A program made the position numbers and the translations under genes. This document shows positions 14,690-28,909 of a DNA stretch of 64,000 bases, piece by piece. The DNA is from Erpobdella octoculata. Its lineage: Eukaryota; Annelida; Clitellata; Hirudinida; Erpobdellidae. Each line of letters starts with the position of its first letter. Positions within the stretch are counted from its first letter, which is position 1. Below the pieces are notes generated by a model. That model ran no database searches and was not told the DNA's origin. It saw nothing but the letters and a program-made list of their open reading frames with translations. The stretch is taken from assembly GCA_963978895.1 (NCBI GenBank), contig OZ022245.1:1629630-1693629 (forward strand), given 5' to 3'.

Positions 14690-16905
14690 GAAAATTCTTA
14701 AAAACATTGATTGATTAGCTAATCACAAAAAAATTGATTGTTCAATTGATTGACAACAGAATTGATTGACTGATTGATTAATTGACAGCAGATTGGAATG
14801 ATTTCCTAATTGATTGAATGGCTGGTTTGACGGATTAGCTGTGCAGAACTGCGCAACAATTGCGTGATATTGGCAGTAAAAAAGTCTTGTTATTGTAGGA
14901 GAATATCTCGAAGAAAAGCTAATCATTATGTGATTTCATCTTTAATGAAGCACTCATTGGCTCCATTAGAGCACTGTGGTTGGTCGCTAGTTGCTTGTCT
15001 GCGTCTGTGTGAGAGTGTCTGTGTATCCGTGCGTGGGCGTGAGTGTTTGCGTGCGTATGTGCGTTTTGATTGTGTGTATGTGTGTGTGGTCAATATTTGA
15101 AATAAAATTTTGTAAAAATTACAATTGTTACCAACATTTTTTTTTATATTCAAATGAATACGAATAAAAAATGAAATAAAAATTTCAAATTATGTTGTAT
15201 TAATTTTATATAAAGAAAAAATAGATTTGATATTTAATAAAAAATAATAATGCCAAATTTAATTAATTTTTTGCATTCCTAATCAAAGACTCTTTCATGT
15301 TTTATTGAAAGGCCTAGAAGATTTGTGTAGCCCATAAAAAACTAATTTAGGAAGACTAAACAATCAATTTATTGGTATTTTTTTTCACGTTTTTTTATTT
15401 TTTTTATAAAAAACTATTGTTTTATATTCTACAGCTTTTTCCAATTTTTTTTGGTTTGATTTATTGATATTAAGTGGATTTAATAGATTAAAAGATTGAT
15501 TAAAAGCACCTTGCTCGCCACGAAGAAAACAAAGTTATTAATCACAATTTGTTTTGCATAAAACCTTTTTTATTATTTTTTTATTGTCCAAAAAGTTAAT
15601 TTTTTTATTCAATTTATTTAATGCATAAATTTAAGAAAACAAACAATGATTGTTCATATTCTTATCTGCCCATAACTTTCTATAATATTATTCGCACATA
15701 AATAAACAGCATTTTTTAGCGAATTTAAATTTAGAACGATGGAGATCATGCATTGGCTCCCCCCACTCCCCTCGCACACAGTTTTGCATCCCCCACGCCA
15801 GTTTCTGACACCCCGCATGGATAGCAACAGCTCCATTCATCAGTTTCCATCTTACAAAATTGAACAAGATTTTAACAGCTATGTTTTCAAAGAGATTTAT
15901 CAGAGAAAAATGTATTTTCACGTCAAACGTGTAATTTGATTTATATAATTTTTCATTCTATTTGGTTTGATTTTAATTTAAAAGTTATTTTATGATTATT
16001 TTATTATTTTTTTTAATTTATAAAAAATGTTTGATAAATTTATTGCAGGTTTTTTTTAATTGAACACATAATTTGTTTGAATTTATTAATTTTTTCATTT
16101 AATTGTAATAATAATTCATACATCAAATAACGTTTTATTTAATTCATTAAAAATGTAGTTATAGTTTGCCAATAATCAGATTAGCTCCACAGTCTTCAGA
16201 ATTCTTAAGCTACGAATCAATTTACTCATTCGTGGGTCCATTTTTACAGAACAACAAAACGCAGCCATTTATAGGCACCAAGAAGATGACATGAACTTAA
16301 AACATGCGTTTAAATAGCACATAGTGATTAAGAGTTTCACTTCACACACAAAAATTCAACACTTTTTGACTCATTGAAACATGAATTCATTTTATCCTGT
16401 TGGGTGGATTTTTAATACTTGCAAAGTTATAGTTTTCATAATTTTATTAATTTGTTTTGATAAGCTGTGACTTGTTGTTAACTGCGTCTTGGTGACAACT
16501 GTGTCTTACTGTCAACTGTGCCAGTCGACTGTGTTTAAACATCGACCACGTCATGCTGTCACAACACTGTGGGTTGCGACAATTCAAATTTGATATGAAG
16601 ATTTATGATACAAACTATCACTATACAAACAACTCGATTTATAAGCTTGAAATTTGAAATATTTTAAAGTTTTTTTAGAGAAAAAAAATTGCCGCGATTA
16701 AACGCCACAAGAAAAATAATTGTGATTTATGCAGCAGGTACAGAAATTGGATTCGAAATTTCTTTTTTATTTCTTGTGTTCAGATGTCTCAGTGCCACAT
16801 TGGCCGTGAGTGCAATGGTCCCCCTGTATTTATTAAATGTGTGCATTGGTCTCCCATATAGTTATTGAATGTGTGCAGTGGTCACCGTGTTGCCATTTTA
16901 GTGGG
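14690..16905. other. AT-rich DNA, no supported gene
   Basis: 14700-14830 has ATTGATTG-rich sequence and 14990-15090 is GT-rich. The C-rich patch at 15757-15815 is open on both strands but has no recognisable product. Confidence 0.4.
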
Positions 16906-16909
16906 CAGT

Positions 16910-17044
16910 TATCATCATCATCATCATCATCATCATTATCATCATTATCATCACCATCATAATCATCATTTCATCATCACCATCATCATCGTCACCATCA
17001 CTTTCTTTGCCATCATTATAACCATCACAACTTTCATCATCATT

Positions 17045-17075
<31 letters not shown>

Positions 17076-17100
17076 CCACGGTCATCGTCTCATCGTCATC
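16910..17100. repeat. Imperfect (CAT)n array
   Basis: CAT repeats with CAC, TAT and CGT interruptions over about 190 bp. Confidence 0.92.
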
Positions 17101-17755
17101 GTCCGAGTTACAGGCAAGTTACATCCCCAATTTAAAAGCAAAAACATTCCCAACATAAACAACCTCAATCACATGCACGGGAAATTCCCAGGACGTATCA
17201 AAATCCTGATGAGTCATGGAGCAGAATAAAGAATGAAGAGGGAACCATGGCAACATGGCAACCACCGCTGGATTTGTTCTGCTCAATTGAAAAATGAAAA
17301 AAGGGAAGATATTCGGTCCAAAAATGAAAATCAAAACCAGACATCATAAAACAACCGGGAATTTTTTTTCTATCCAACCATTCCCTAACCTACGTCTCTA
17401 CACCGCCCTCCCCCCCATTTGCTTTATTTCCTACGTGCACCGTCTTGAGACTTCGCCAAAATATCGAATGGTGTGGAATTGATGGGCTCTCCTCTCGTCT
17501 TGGACACTATGACGTGCTCTTCCGAAAGACTCTTGGAATTATCTTAAACCTTTTTTGTCCTCCTTCTCTAATATTTCGTTTCGAAAACAAAACTTTTTTA
17601 GCGCAATAATATTAGCAGTTATTTTGTAAATTATAAATAAACAATATCTTTGTGAAAATAACAAAAGTACAAATTAAAATAGTAAACTACATCAATTGAA
17701 GAGAAAGTTGTTGTAAGAATACACAGGCAGCGACAGATAAAAAACAAATCCTGAT
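17101..17755. other. Non-repetitive DNA, nothing recognised
   Basis: Moderate GC at 17150-17520 with short frames on both strands; no supported exon or element. Confidence 0.4.
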
Positions 17756-17759
17756 ACAA

Positions 17760-17945
17760 CAACAATGACTGAGATCAAGACAACAACAGAGACTCAGACC
17801 GAGACAGCGACATGCACTGAGACCATGACAAAGACAACGACTAAGACTGAGACTAAGACAGCGACAAAAACTGAGACCAAGACAACGACAGAGACTCAGA
17901 CCGAGACAACGACAGAGACTCAGACCGAGGCAATGACAATGTTGT
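17760..17945. repeat. Degenerate (GAGACA/AAGACA)n minisatellite
   Basis: Variants of ACTGAGACNAAGACAACGAC recur with mixed 12-30 bp periods; the Thr/Glu-rich open frame is an artefact. Confidence 0.85.
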
Positions 17946-18117
17946 TTGTTAATTAAGTAGGAAAGAGAGGGAGTTGGAGAGATAAAGAAGAAAGAGAGGT
18001 GAATATTTAATTAGATGGCTTGCAGTCTGCCCACGTGTTAATAACACAATCGGTGGTTTCGTTTCCTTTGCGAGAAGCAATACTTTATCTTGTAGAGACG
18101 TATGTGTCTTTATTGGA

Positions 18118-18290
18118 CGTAGAGGGAAAAAGACAGAGAAATAGAAAAATAGAAAAAGAAAGAGAGAAATAGAAAGAAAAATAGTCAGGAGAAAGAAAGA
18201 AGAGAGAAAGAGAAAGATAGAAATTGAAAGAGAAGGACAGAGGCAGAAAGGAAATGAGAAAAAGAAAGAGAGAAAAGAACGCAAAAAAAA
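18118..18290. repeat. Purine-rich (GA) low-complexity tract
   Basis: Mostly AGAAAGAGA-type sequence. Confidence 0.85.
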
Positions 18291-18819
18291 CAAATTGAAT
18301 AAAAATATAACAAATGAAAAACTGGAAAAGGGAAAAATTAATACAACAGTGGAATAAAACTAGAGGAAGACGTGTGAAGCAAAAAATTGTTTGCCAAGGA
18401 ATATTTTTATTAAAGTTATTTTTTATGATGTTCTAGTTTGAAAGATGTATTAATAATAATGTGCGTGTGAGTCTCAATCACGCACACACGTTCTCAGTCC
18501 TGCACGGATGCCGATAAATCCAACATCTCCACACCACAGCTGCGTACGAGACAAACACGAGCGCCCCTGGAAAAAGAACAAAACTCTTTTGAAGCGTAAA
18601 ATCAAATGAAACGCCGTCCTGCCTGCGCCGATAACTTGCTGGACAAATCGCATTCAATTTCATCGAGTAGCTTTTTTCGCTGGACGATGAAAATATAAGT
18701 GCACAGATGGATTGTTCCACGGGTAGAAGAAGTCAAGTGGGATCTGATCGAGATTGAAGTCAATTGGGATCTGATCAAGAAGAGTTGTTTCGTTCGAACA
18801 CTTCGTACACCACGTCAAC

Positions 18820-19022
18820 TACAGTACCGCAAGGGCCGATTTTTCAAGGCCAGGTCCGTTTCTAAAGTCGAAATTCCAGGACCGGTGCGTTTATACAGGT
18901 CTAAAATTCCTATATACTTATTAACAAATCTCGGCCCGGCACTGTCATGATTGACTTTAGGCCCGGCTCGTCTGAAGACCCTAAAATCACGCCCCGACCC
19001 CGGCCCGTGCAGTACTTGAACG
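18820..19022. repeat. GC-rich degenerate repeat with GGCCCGGC motifs
   Basis: Contains several degenerate GGCCCGGC/CCCCGACCCCGG phrases. Similar phrases occur at 42640-42780 and 49855-49920, suggesting a dispersed family. The open frame here has no family resemblance. Confidence 0.4.
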
Positions 19023-19035
19023 TCTAATTCTGGTC

Positions 19036-19162
19036 TATCTCTCTCTCTCTTTCTTTCTCTCTCTCTCTTTCTCTCTTTTTGTTTTTTTCCCTTCTACTTC
19101 TGGTTTTTCTTTTTTTTCCACTCTTTTTTTCTTTTTTTCCACTTTTTTTTCTCTCTCTCCTC
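19036..19162. repeat. Pyrimidine-rich (CT/T) tract
   Basis: CTCTCTTTCTTTC-type low complexity. Confidence 0.85.
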
Positions 19163-19310
19163 GTCTAGCAGTAGTGACCTTCACGTCTGACCCCTCTTCC
19201 TTCTCAGCACGTTTCCACACGGCTCGGATTATTTTCCTTCCAGAGCAGCAACGTCGTGAATTGATTCTAATTTGTAAGGAAGTGGAAACATAATTATATA
19301 TAACAAATTA

Positions 19311-19436
<126 letters not shown>

Positions 19437-19439
19437 GAA

Positions 19440-20515
19440 AAAATTAAAAAATAAGAAAATAAGAAGAAGTAGCGAAAAAAAACATTTAAAAATTAAAATC
19501 TCCGAAAAAGAAAAAATTGATAATAAAAAGATATGAAAACAAGAGTGAAAAAGATTTTCAATTTTTTAAATTATATCAACCGGAAAATAAAAAGAGAGTG
19601 CTATCTGGAATATTCCCTTCAAGACAAACATTTAATTACGCACGCACACTATCTCATTCACACATGCATAAACGAGTGAACACACACACACACACGTGCA
19701 CAGTTTGCAATGCAAGCAAAACGGAACTGTCCGAGTAGAACACGAAATTAGAACAAATACGGCCGCTCAAATACGGCCGCTCGATCTTTTTTCGTAATTT
19801 AAGCGATCCCATGCGAAGATATCTTTTAATCTTTTAGTAGAAATTTATATTTATAGAATGAACTCTTAAATCTTTCACAATTTCTTGAGGGTTTTTTTTC
19901 TTGAATTTGATTTTTTCTTTTAAATCCCTTAAAAATGTTGGAGCTTTAAAAGCGTGAAATTCGTTCGAACGAGATTCAGCCTCGACATTGACCAATGCTT
20001 ATAATCGGCTTGCAGCGGTGTGCCGTATGGAATACAAATACTGTCAAATACGTTACAAAGTTTATTTCTAGAGTATCTAAAAATCTAAAGTTATAATATT
20101 CAGATAATCATTTACACATATATACAAATACAAAATCAATATAAATAAATACAATTATATGTCAGCAATCATCACCATGACTACAACATCTATATAAATA
20201 TATACAATTATATTTCAACAATCATCATCATAACTACTAGAATGGAGTTTCACTTTCGTTATAAGACTTGTCTTTTTCACGTTTCGTTACAGTCAAACAA
20301 ACGACGATTGTCACCCAGATTGACCGACGTTTTGACTCACTCTCTCCTTCTCTCTTCTATATTTTCTTATTTGGTTTGTTTGCTTGTCTGTCGGTTTGAA
20401 GCGTTAACATTATTTTGCAATAGCGGATCCATTAATTCCTGGTGAAAGAATGCAGTTGCGTCAATTGCAATTTTTTCTAAGACTATTACCACTTTTCCTC
20501 TAAAAAAAACTGCGG
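19440..20515. other. AT-rich DNA with small duplications, no gene
   Basis: Contains a 14-bp tandem AAATACGGCCGCTC (about 19757-19784) and an approximate 50-bp duplication around 20125-20235. No supported coding region. Confidence 0.45.
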
Positions 20516-20516
20516 G

Positions 20517-20785
<269 letters not shown>

Positions 20786-22125
20786 CACCAGATGTTTGCC
20801 CATCCAGGCAATATGTGACCGTGTTGGCTTGCATTATCAAAGGGCATAAATTGAGAACTCTCGTTAAACGTTCAAACATAAAACTTCTACCAAAAGGTTT
20901 TGATTTTTTCCAGTTATATTTCCACGAATAAACAAATATAAAGCAATTCATTCTATTCCATGTTGTAATAATTTCACTCCGTACTTAAATATTTTTAATT
21001 AGTGTTCAAATTATCTTCATTTATTGTACGATGTTTTGATGTTTACATTTTCTCTTGAATTAATTTCATCGTGTGTTATAATAATTTTTCTATTTGTTGT
21101 ATTGTTTTAGTTTAACGATGTGATATTTTGAATATTTTTTGAATGTTTTTGCTACTTTTATTAAATAAACAAATAGGAATAGTTTCGACATTTTTAAACT
21201 CAATTTGTTTATGTTTCTTTCAAAATCAAAAAACCCCTGATTCCTCAAATCGATCTGACAAATAAATAGCTTTTCTTATTTTCTCAACTTTTCCACTTTT
21301 TCTTTTCCGATATTTCTTCAAATTAACTTTTTTTCAGCCGATAAATTAACTTGAAAAAATAGATAGCCGACATGCAATTTACTTGGAATGCTTCTAAGCG
21401 TCGTTTAGTCATTTCTTCGCTTCGAGGTTGATAAATGGCGGAAGTTGAAGAAGAGGAAGTTCCTGTTAGCAACGATCGTGTCAGAGTCTCTTCCGGTTGT
21501 TGAATTTGTAAATGGGAAAATTTTTTTTAAAGTATTATTACTTATTTATTTTTTTTGTTATTATGAATATAGAACAGAATAAATGCTTTTTGAGGAATTA
21601 TAAATTCTTTCTTTCTTTTGTTATTATGAATATAGAATGGAATATATACTTTTCCGAAAAGTAATTATTTCTTTAAATTAATTATTATTATAAACAATAT
21701 AGAAATCTGTTTTATTAATATTATAAAAGACAAAGGCTACTTTATTAATATAAAAATTTAGACATGCAACTAAGACGTGATTAAAAAATGATAATTTTTT
21801 TCAGAAGTAACTAATAATTCTACATAACCTTTATAAAAACCATATCTAGAATATAGTTTATAATGAATTCATTATTATTCGTATGCATATACAGACAAAG
21901 GCTATATATATAATATACATTTAGCATATGTAAAAGTCATATTTACTTGTGAGCATATAACAAATAATATATAACAAATTATATAAAAAATTCACAACTA
22001 TTAGTAAGCATATATGACAAATACACTGTTCATAAAGCAGTAAAAAAATTTTATCAACTTCATTATGCAAACTCTAAATTATAAATAAAACACAATTATT
22101 TAAAAACATTTTCATATTATAGTTT
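20786..22125. other. AT-rich DNA, nothing recognised
   Basis: A GC-richer patch at 21395-21505 contains a 22-codon frame beginning MAEVEEEEVPVSNDR without splice support. An approximate 70-bp duplication lies around 21550-21660. Confidence 0.4.
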
Positions 22126-22127
22126 AA

Positions 22128-22240
22128 TATTTTCACATCATAAATAAACATTTCCATATTATTATCGAACATTTTCAAATTATAATTGAACAATTTCATA
22201 TTATAATCGAACATTTTCACATTATAATCGAACATTTTCT
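22128..22240. repeat. AT-rich 21-bp minisatellite
   Basis: About five copies of a unit close to ATTATAATCGAACATTTTC; copies become more uniform toward the right. Confidence 0.85.
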
Positions 22241-22437
22241 TGCGTTGTAATTCTAAATAAAGATTGAAACTTTTTTGAAAGAACTTATTTATCTCTATTA
22301 AATTTCATAAAAGAAACAATTACGTTTAATATTCAAAATTTGTGTTCTTAAATTCAATTATTCTCCTTGAAACCTTCAGAAGGGGAATTAAAAACCTAAA
22401 AAACGAAAAAGGCTGAGCCAAAGTACTAAGCGGCTTT

Positions 22438-22616
22438 AGCATCATTATCATCAACCTCATCAACATCGTCATCCTCGTCATCTTCACCATCACCTTCATC
22501 ATCATCATCCTCATCATCCTCATCACCAGCATCATCTTCATCACCACCACCACCACTACCACCCCCATCTTCATCATCTTCATCATTATCGTCATGCCCA
22601 CCCTCACATCACCATG

Positions 22617-22652
<36 letters not shown>

Positions 22653-22725
22653 GTCATCATTATCATCATCATCATCCTCATCATCATCATCATCACCAGC
22701 AACATCATCATCAGTATAATCATTT
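22438..22725. repeat. Imperfect (ATC)n array
   Basis: CATCAT repeats with CAC/CTC interruptions. Confidence 0.92.
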
Positions 22726-23890
22726 TATCAATGATGACTTCGTCATTATAAGACCACAATAAGCATCTGAATGTTTTCAGGGCTGGGCTTCAAGGCTGCT
22801 CATGAGATGAAGGATGCAAGTAGAAGTCAAAAATGTCAATTCATCAGATTCCCTTATCGGATTATTGGCTTTTGATTTAATTATCGAACCAGTTATTAAA
22901 TAACGTTTCAGAGTAAATTATCTTTAAATTAAATATTTTTCGAGTGTCAGTGTGACTGATGGAGCATCAGCTTGCTTCATTTAATAGGATGTTTCCTCTC
23001 TCGTCATTTTATAAACTACTTTTTCTTAAAACGGCTCAATAATTGAAGCCGCTGAACATCAATTTTTAAATCCTTTTATGTTAACTTCGCCGCCGGTTTA
23101 CTTGCTCGCTTACTTGCTTATGGACAAATCTTAAAAGAGAAAATTAAAGAACTTTTCGTCCTTCAATTAAGCTGAAACTTGATATATATATATATAGACT
23201 AACTTTTTGTGACAATGCATTTTCTTATTTTTTAAAATTTTGATTAAATAAAAAATAATTTTCCTTTCTAAATTTAGAATTTTGTTTTATTTATGCTCTA
23301 AGAAACAAAGTAGAAATAAAAGAAACTTTCTATTAAAAAAAACAATTGCTTTTTATTCCGGTACTTTTATTAAGAAAACAATTTGTGACGGATAAAAGGA
23401 AAATGTGACTTACGTTTTGACGTAATCCAAGAAAAGTAAGAAAAGCATTATATGCTTGCGCACGCGTAGTGAGTCCTGATTTATTTATAGAAAAAATAGG
23501 TCGTAAACAATCGGCCAATCATTACGAAGGTCATGGTCAACACAGGACAGAAGTATTGCATACATAATGAGCCTAGTTTACAGTGGAAGGGGCTTAATGG
23601 AGGTCAAGATGTGACTAATAGTCATGTTCTAATTTTTTTAAACTGATTAAAAGAAATTATGCAGGAGATGGATTTATAGATTTTGAGGTTATATAAAAAA
23701 AATTATTTACCGATTAAACATTATAAAAAGTGTTTCTGTAAATTATACTATTGAAAATAAAATCTTGCATATTATTTTAAAAAAAGTTTTTACAGTTTTA
23801 TTTTTAAATTGTAATGATATAATCTGCAATTCAAGCCGTAAAGAGTTTGTAAAAACCGCTCAAAAACGTCTCGTCTCATTTAAATACAGA
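22726..23890. other. AT-rich DNA with a partial family B repeat
   Basis: 23090-23215 resembles part of dispersed repeat family B (TTGCT-rich start, 'AATTAAGCTGAAACTTGATA', short AT run). The remainder shows nothing recognisable. Confidence 0.4.
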
Positions 23891-23893
23891 AAA

Positions 23894-23927
23894 AGGTCAC
23901 GAGAGGTCACAGAGATTACAAAGGTCA
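23894..23927 (+). promoter_or_regulatory. Nuclear-receptor half-site cluster (DR4 plus one)
   Basis: AGGTCA occurs at 23894-23899 and 23904-23909 as a perfect direct repeat with a 4-base spacer. A third AGGTCA follows at 23922-23927. DR4 is the classic layout for thyroid-hormone/LXR-type heterodimers. Function here is inferred from sequence only; no nearby start is known. Confidence 0.35.
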
Positions 23928-24059
23928 GAGGGCGCGGACTTTTGGTGCAAATCAAAATTGATGATTTAAGAAAGGCCAGCACGCTAGAAAAATCTCAACG
24001 GGTTAATTCGCTTCCTGTCTACAACGATATTCGTTTTGTTTTCAACAAAACATCTGTGG

Positions 24060-24290
24060 TCATAGGTGCGGCCGCCCACCCACCTAGTCTGCCAACAACC
24101 CACCCACCTAGTCTGCTAACCAATCAACCTCTTACCTTGCCAACGAACCCAGCCTACCCTGTCAACCAACCACCTACCTACCTTTTCAACCAACCAACCA
24201 CCATCCTACTCTGTCAACCATCCACTCACCTATTATGTCGATCAACTTCCCACCTACTCCGCCAACTACCCAACAAAAATCCCCCCACCC
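24060..24290. repeat. Degenerate C/A-rich CCAACCAACC/CCACCTA tract
   Basis: Loose repeats of CCAACCAAC, CCACCTAC and TCTGCCAAC. The 178-codon open frame covering it ends in this low-complexity tract and has no recognised domain. Confidence 0.6.
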
Positions 24291-24627
24291 TCCAAAAATA
24301 ACTTGTGACAATCTGTTTGGCTTTTTGTGACAGCATAACCTTTAGAATCGGTTTTGATGATAGTTTTCAAAGAGGTTTCTTGGTCGGAGATGTCTTTCAC
24401 TTTAAAAACGTGAAAACATCGTGGAAACTCACGCAACGCGGCTCCGTGTTATTAAGTTATATTTCCCGCAACGCTTTCTTGAACCCATTAAAATATTTCA
24501 AAACGTTAATTCCAAAGGAAGCGGAAATAATTGCCGTCTGGGGTCTTTATAAACAGAATACATGACAGGAGGAAGAAGCTTTTTTGGTGGAATTTTGAAA
24601 ATCTAAACTAAAGAAGCTGTCGGTGGT

Positions 24628-24780
24628 TTGTGTTTATGTGTGTGTTTGTGTGAGTGTTTATGTGTATGTGTGTGTTTGTGTGAGTTTTGTGTGTATGTGT
24701 TTATGTGTGTGTGTTTGTGTGTGTGTTTATGTGTATGTGTTTATGTTTGTGTGTGTGTGTTTATGGGTCTGTGTATGTGG
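24628..24780. repeat. (TG)n-rich low-complexity tract
   Basis: TGTGTGTTTATG-type sequence. Confidence 0.85.
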
Positions 24781-25504
24781 GTTCGCAAATGTCTGTGCTT
24801 GAGAGTTTTGTTATCATTGCTATTTTGTTTATAAATTGAAATATAAAATGACTATATCTTTCTGGCCATATTTCTTATTAGTTATATTGAATTAAATTAA
24901 ACAAGTAAGTTTTAAAAAAGAAGTTTTTTTTTAAAAATCACTTATATTTTTGAATTTTCCGGCTTTTCATTTATTGCAAAAAAATTTTTTAAATGACACA
25001 TTTTGAATTTATATATGTAAATATTTATTTAATTTAATTTGATTTCCAAACTTTTGAGTAAGTGAACGAGCAAGTGAACAAGCAAGCAAGCAACCAAGCA
25101 AGACCGTCGGTGAAGTTAATATAAGGGATTTAATTAAAAAAATAATAATTAAATTTATGATTTTGTTTCATAAAAGATAAACTGAAATTTATTTATTTGT
25201 GAAATAAATAAATACAAATTTTTCGATTTTTCGAGTTTGAATCAAAGCGTAGCAAAGCAAACCGAACACGAAATCGATTCTTATCGTAATTATTACCGTA
25301 GCCGATTAATAACCGAGATGGCAATCCCAGAGAAAGCGTCCTAGGACCGGACCGTGCAACATGATGAATTCTAAGATCCGACTTGAAAATAATACAAAAT
25401 ATAAATCCGATGCCCGATAAAGACAAGAGAAACCCGGAACGGGAATTCTCCATTCGGAAAACACGAAGGAACAAGACTGATACATAAATATGGGTCTTCA
25501 TTTT

Positions 25505-25545
25505 TTGGGGAATGGTGTCCAGCTCAGTCGGTAACATCGCATTAT
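25505..25545 (+). repeat. tRNA-like SINE head fragment
   Basis: The phrase 'CCAGCTCAGTCGGTAACATC' matches the D-arm/A-box region of a tRNA-derived SINE. No B-box follows because the sequence soon runs into the large TTTA array. Confidence 0.35.
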
Positions 25546-25594
25546 TCGTTTATTTTTTGTTCATTAATTTATTAGTTTACTTGTTCAATAATTT

Positions 25595-26246
<652 letters not shown>

Positions 26247-26442
26247 ATTATTTACAAAACCAGCGGAGTTTTGAAAAATACGACCTTTCCAGGCACGCAT
26301 GGTTAAACTTGAAGCAATCCCAGATGATGCTGATCTGACTTTGTGGTTTTGTTATAGCCGGCTGGATTTGATTAGAGCGCGTATTTAAATGCGAGACGAT
26401 GGTTGGGCTGAAACTTCGAATTCCCTGATATACTTGCTGTAA

Positions 26443-26604
<162 letters not shown>

Positions 26605-26605
26605 A

Positions 26606-28055
26606 TGATCATTATCGATTTGTACGAATTACTTCCAGTGTTCGGGGCCATTTGTTCCGATTTGCTGCTGGAATATTTTGTCTGCTGGTTGGAAGAGAGA
26701 GAAACCTTCCATCGGCCAGTAAGCGTTTATCAAGTGTCAACGAACCGTGCCTTCTTTTAAGAAAACATTTGTATTTCTCATTCTTAAATTTATCACATTC
26801 CTGATTTGTTATCTTGCATTGTTTGTGTATGCGACTGTATATCTATCTGTATCTGTTTCCATCTGTTACTGTCTACATGTCCTCGTCTGTTTCTGTGTTT
26901 CTCTGTTTGTCTCTTTCATAACTGTCTCTTTAAAAACTGCTTAAGATCGAGGAATGGTTAGGTTTAATGGAAAAGTTATTTGAGTTACCTATTAAATTTG
27001 AATTTTGGTTAAAGGTATCAAAAAGATAAAGTTACCATATCGAATGTAGCTGCTAGATTAGCCTGAATTGTGTTTGCTAATTTCGTTTTAATGTATATGT
27101 GTTTTTACTTCTTTACGCTGTTACTGGCTTGAAAACCATAAAAAATAAGCATCAATATAAAAATAATTAAATTTTAGTTTTACAAGTAATAATTGTAAAA
27201 CTATGAAGCTAAACAGATAGAGCAAAAATAAGGCACATCCACTAATTTTTAAGTCGTGCAGTTTATGTATAAACCTGTTGCGGTCCTACTCTATGTGAGA
27301 CTGTTCCTCTACTTTTCAGCTGAACTATTTTTAGTGCACTCATTTTATTTCTGTCTCTAATTGTGTTTCTTGTGTTCAGCTGTTTCGTTGTAATCACCTG
27401 TTTCTACATTCATTATTACCTGTTCTGTATTCATCTGTCTCTATATCTTCAACTAATCTGTACTAATTTGTCTCCATATTTTCAACTGTTCTGTACTAAT
27501 CTGTCTCCATATTTTCACCTGTTTTGTACTAACTTGTTTCCATATCTCTACCTGTCATGTACTAACCTGTCCATTCTATCTTTTAAGAGTCTTCTAACTT
27601 CATATGAGATATCGTTTTGTTTTCAAGAGACACCTTTTTATATTTTGCTGGCTTTTTATATGTCTATGTTTTATTTCACTTTTATCCGTTTTTCCTTTTG
27701 TGTCCATCTAGACTTATCTTTATATGTAATTGTTATAGCTATATGGAAATATTTCTGTTATCTCAGTTTGACAAAATGCAAGTGCTCTATTCCTTTCTCT
27801 ATCTTGTTTGTATTATCTTATACGACTCTTTGTTCCTCCATTAGTTTTTTTAAGTTCTGTTGTTTTTGTTTTGTTTGTTTTCTATAATTTTCATCAATAA
27901 TTTTTTTTTCTCATTTTCCGTCTGTCTCTCTTGGGAGTTCAACGAACTCAAACCTTACCCAAACGAGATTCTGTCTGAGAACTACGAAAACATGATTATT
28001 ATTATTATTTGGCACGTGCATGGATTCTTGAAATGTGCGGGTTGAAACGCTGAGT
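26606..28055. other. AT/pyrimidine-rich DNA, no supported gene
   Basis: 27363-27887 gives a 174-codon Leu/Phe/Ser/Cys-rich frame containing a degenerate 'ACTAATCTGTCTCCATATTT' repeat (about 27450-27560). Composition and lack of splice sites argue against a gene. Confidence 0.45.
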
Positions 28056-28074
28056 TGTGCGTGAGAACCCGATG

Positions 28075-28345
28075 TGTGTGATGTGTCCGTGTGATCCTGA
28101 TGCGTCTGTGTGATCCTGATGCGTCTGTGTGATCCTGATGTGTCTGTGTGATCCTGATGTGTCTGTGTGATCCTGATGTGTCTGTGTGATCCTGATGTGT
28201 CTGTGTGATCCTGATGTGACCGTGCGGCCCCGATGTGTGTGTGTGGTGGAATCCTACAAGTGTGCGTGAGAACCTGATGTAACTGTGAGATCCTGAGGTG
28301 TCTGTGTGATCCTGATGTGTCCGTGTGATACTGATGTGTCTGTGG
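28075..28345. repeat. 19-bp minisatellite
   Basis: The unit GATCCTGATGTGTCTGTGT begins at 28093 and 28112 and repeats with an exact 19-bp period for about seven copies, then with variants to about 28345. A CGT variant replaces TGT in the first units. Confidence 0.93.
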
Positions 28346-28431
28346 AATCCCGATGTGTCCATGGGATCTTAGCGTTTAAGTCGGGGAGGGAGGAGGGGAG
28401 GGGGTCTTGATGTGTGCGTGGAATCCTAAAG

Positions 28432-28503
28432 TGACGTCACCTAATGGATCCGTTGACAGGAAATGAAGGTTTATCAATGACAGCTTTTCACGTTTTGATT
28501 GGT
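28432..28503 (+). promoter_or_regulatory. CRE-like site with nearby inverted CCAAT box
   Basis: A perfect palindromic TGACGTCA at 28432-28439 is followed about 60 bp later by GATTGGTCG (inverted CCAAT). This pairing is common in animal promoters. No coding start is recognised nearby. Confidence 0.3.
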
Positions 28504-28799
28504 CGACCGTGACCGCTTGTCCGGCCGCTCAGAATAGCTTAAAAAATCTTTTCTGTTATTCCTACTGGAATGAAAAGTTTTAGAAATAAATTTTTTTTTA
28601 AATCAATAACACCTACTTTTGAAACATAAAGTAAAAATTATTTTAATTAAAATTCTCACCTGTACTAATAACTTTTATTTTATTTTTTAATCCAATTTAT
28701 TTATTTGTGCACTTGATGTTTAAATTGAATTGATTTTTTTTATTTTCATCCGTCACTTTAATGCTCTCATTTTTTTCTCTTACTCATTTTTTCTCTCTT

Positions 28800-28811
28800 T
28801 TTCTTATTTTC

Positions 28812-28901
<90 letters not shown>

Positions 28902-28905
28902 ATTG
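28800..28905. repeat. (CT)n microsatellite
   Basis: About 90 bp of near-perfect CT with one A interruption. Confidence 0.96.
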
Positions 28906-28909
28906 CCTC

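Noticed and set aside
18478..18720. Minus-strand segment with a membrane-like stretch (ALVFVSYAAVVWRCW) after a good acceptor
   Set aside because: No usable donor or partner exons; single segment insufficient.
21434..21502. Short frame MAEVEEEEVPVSNDR
   Set aside because: Only 22 codons, weak start context, weak donor, no downstream partner.
23765..24301. 178-codon frame ending in Pro/Thr/Asn repeats
   Set aside because: The tail is a degenerate CCAACC repeat and the front has no recognisable domain; TTG-type start only.
24305..24565. 86-codon frame with ordinary composition
   Set aside because: No splice sites, family resemblance or start context; kept as unsupported.
27363..27887. 174-codon Leu/Phe/Cys-rich frame
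   Set aside because: T-rich degenerate repeat; no family match.
28075..28345. CRISPR-like repeat array
   Set aside because: Units are head-to-tail with no spacers in eukaryotic DNA; an ordinary minisatellite. The same holds for 44163-44266 and 51010-51258.
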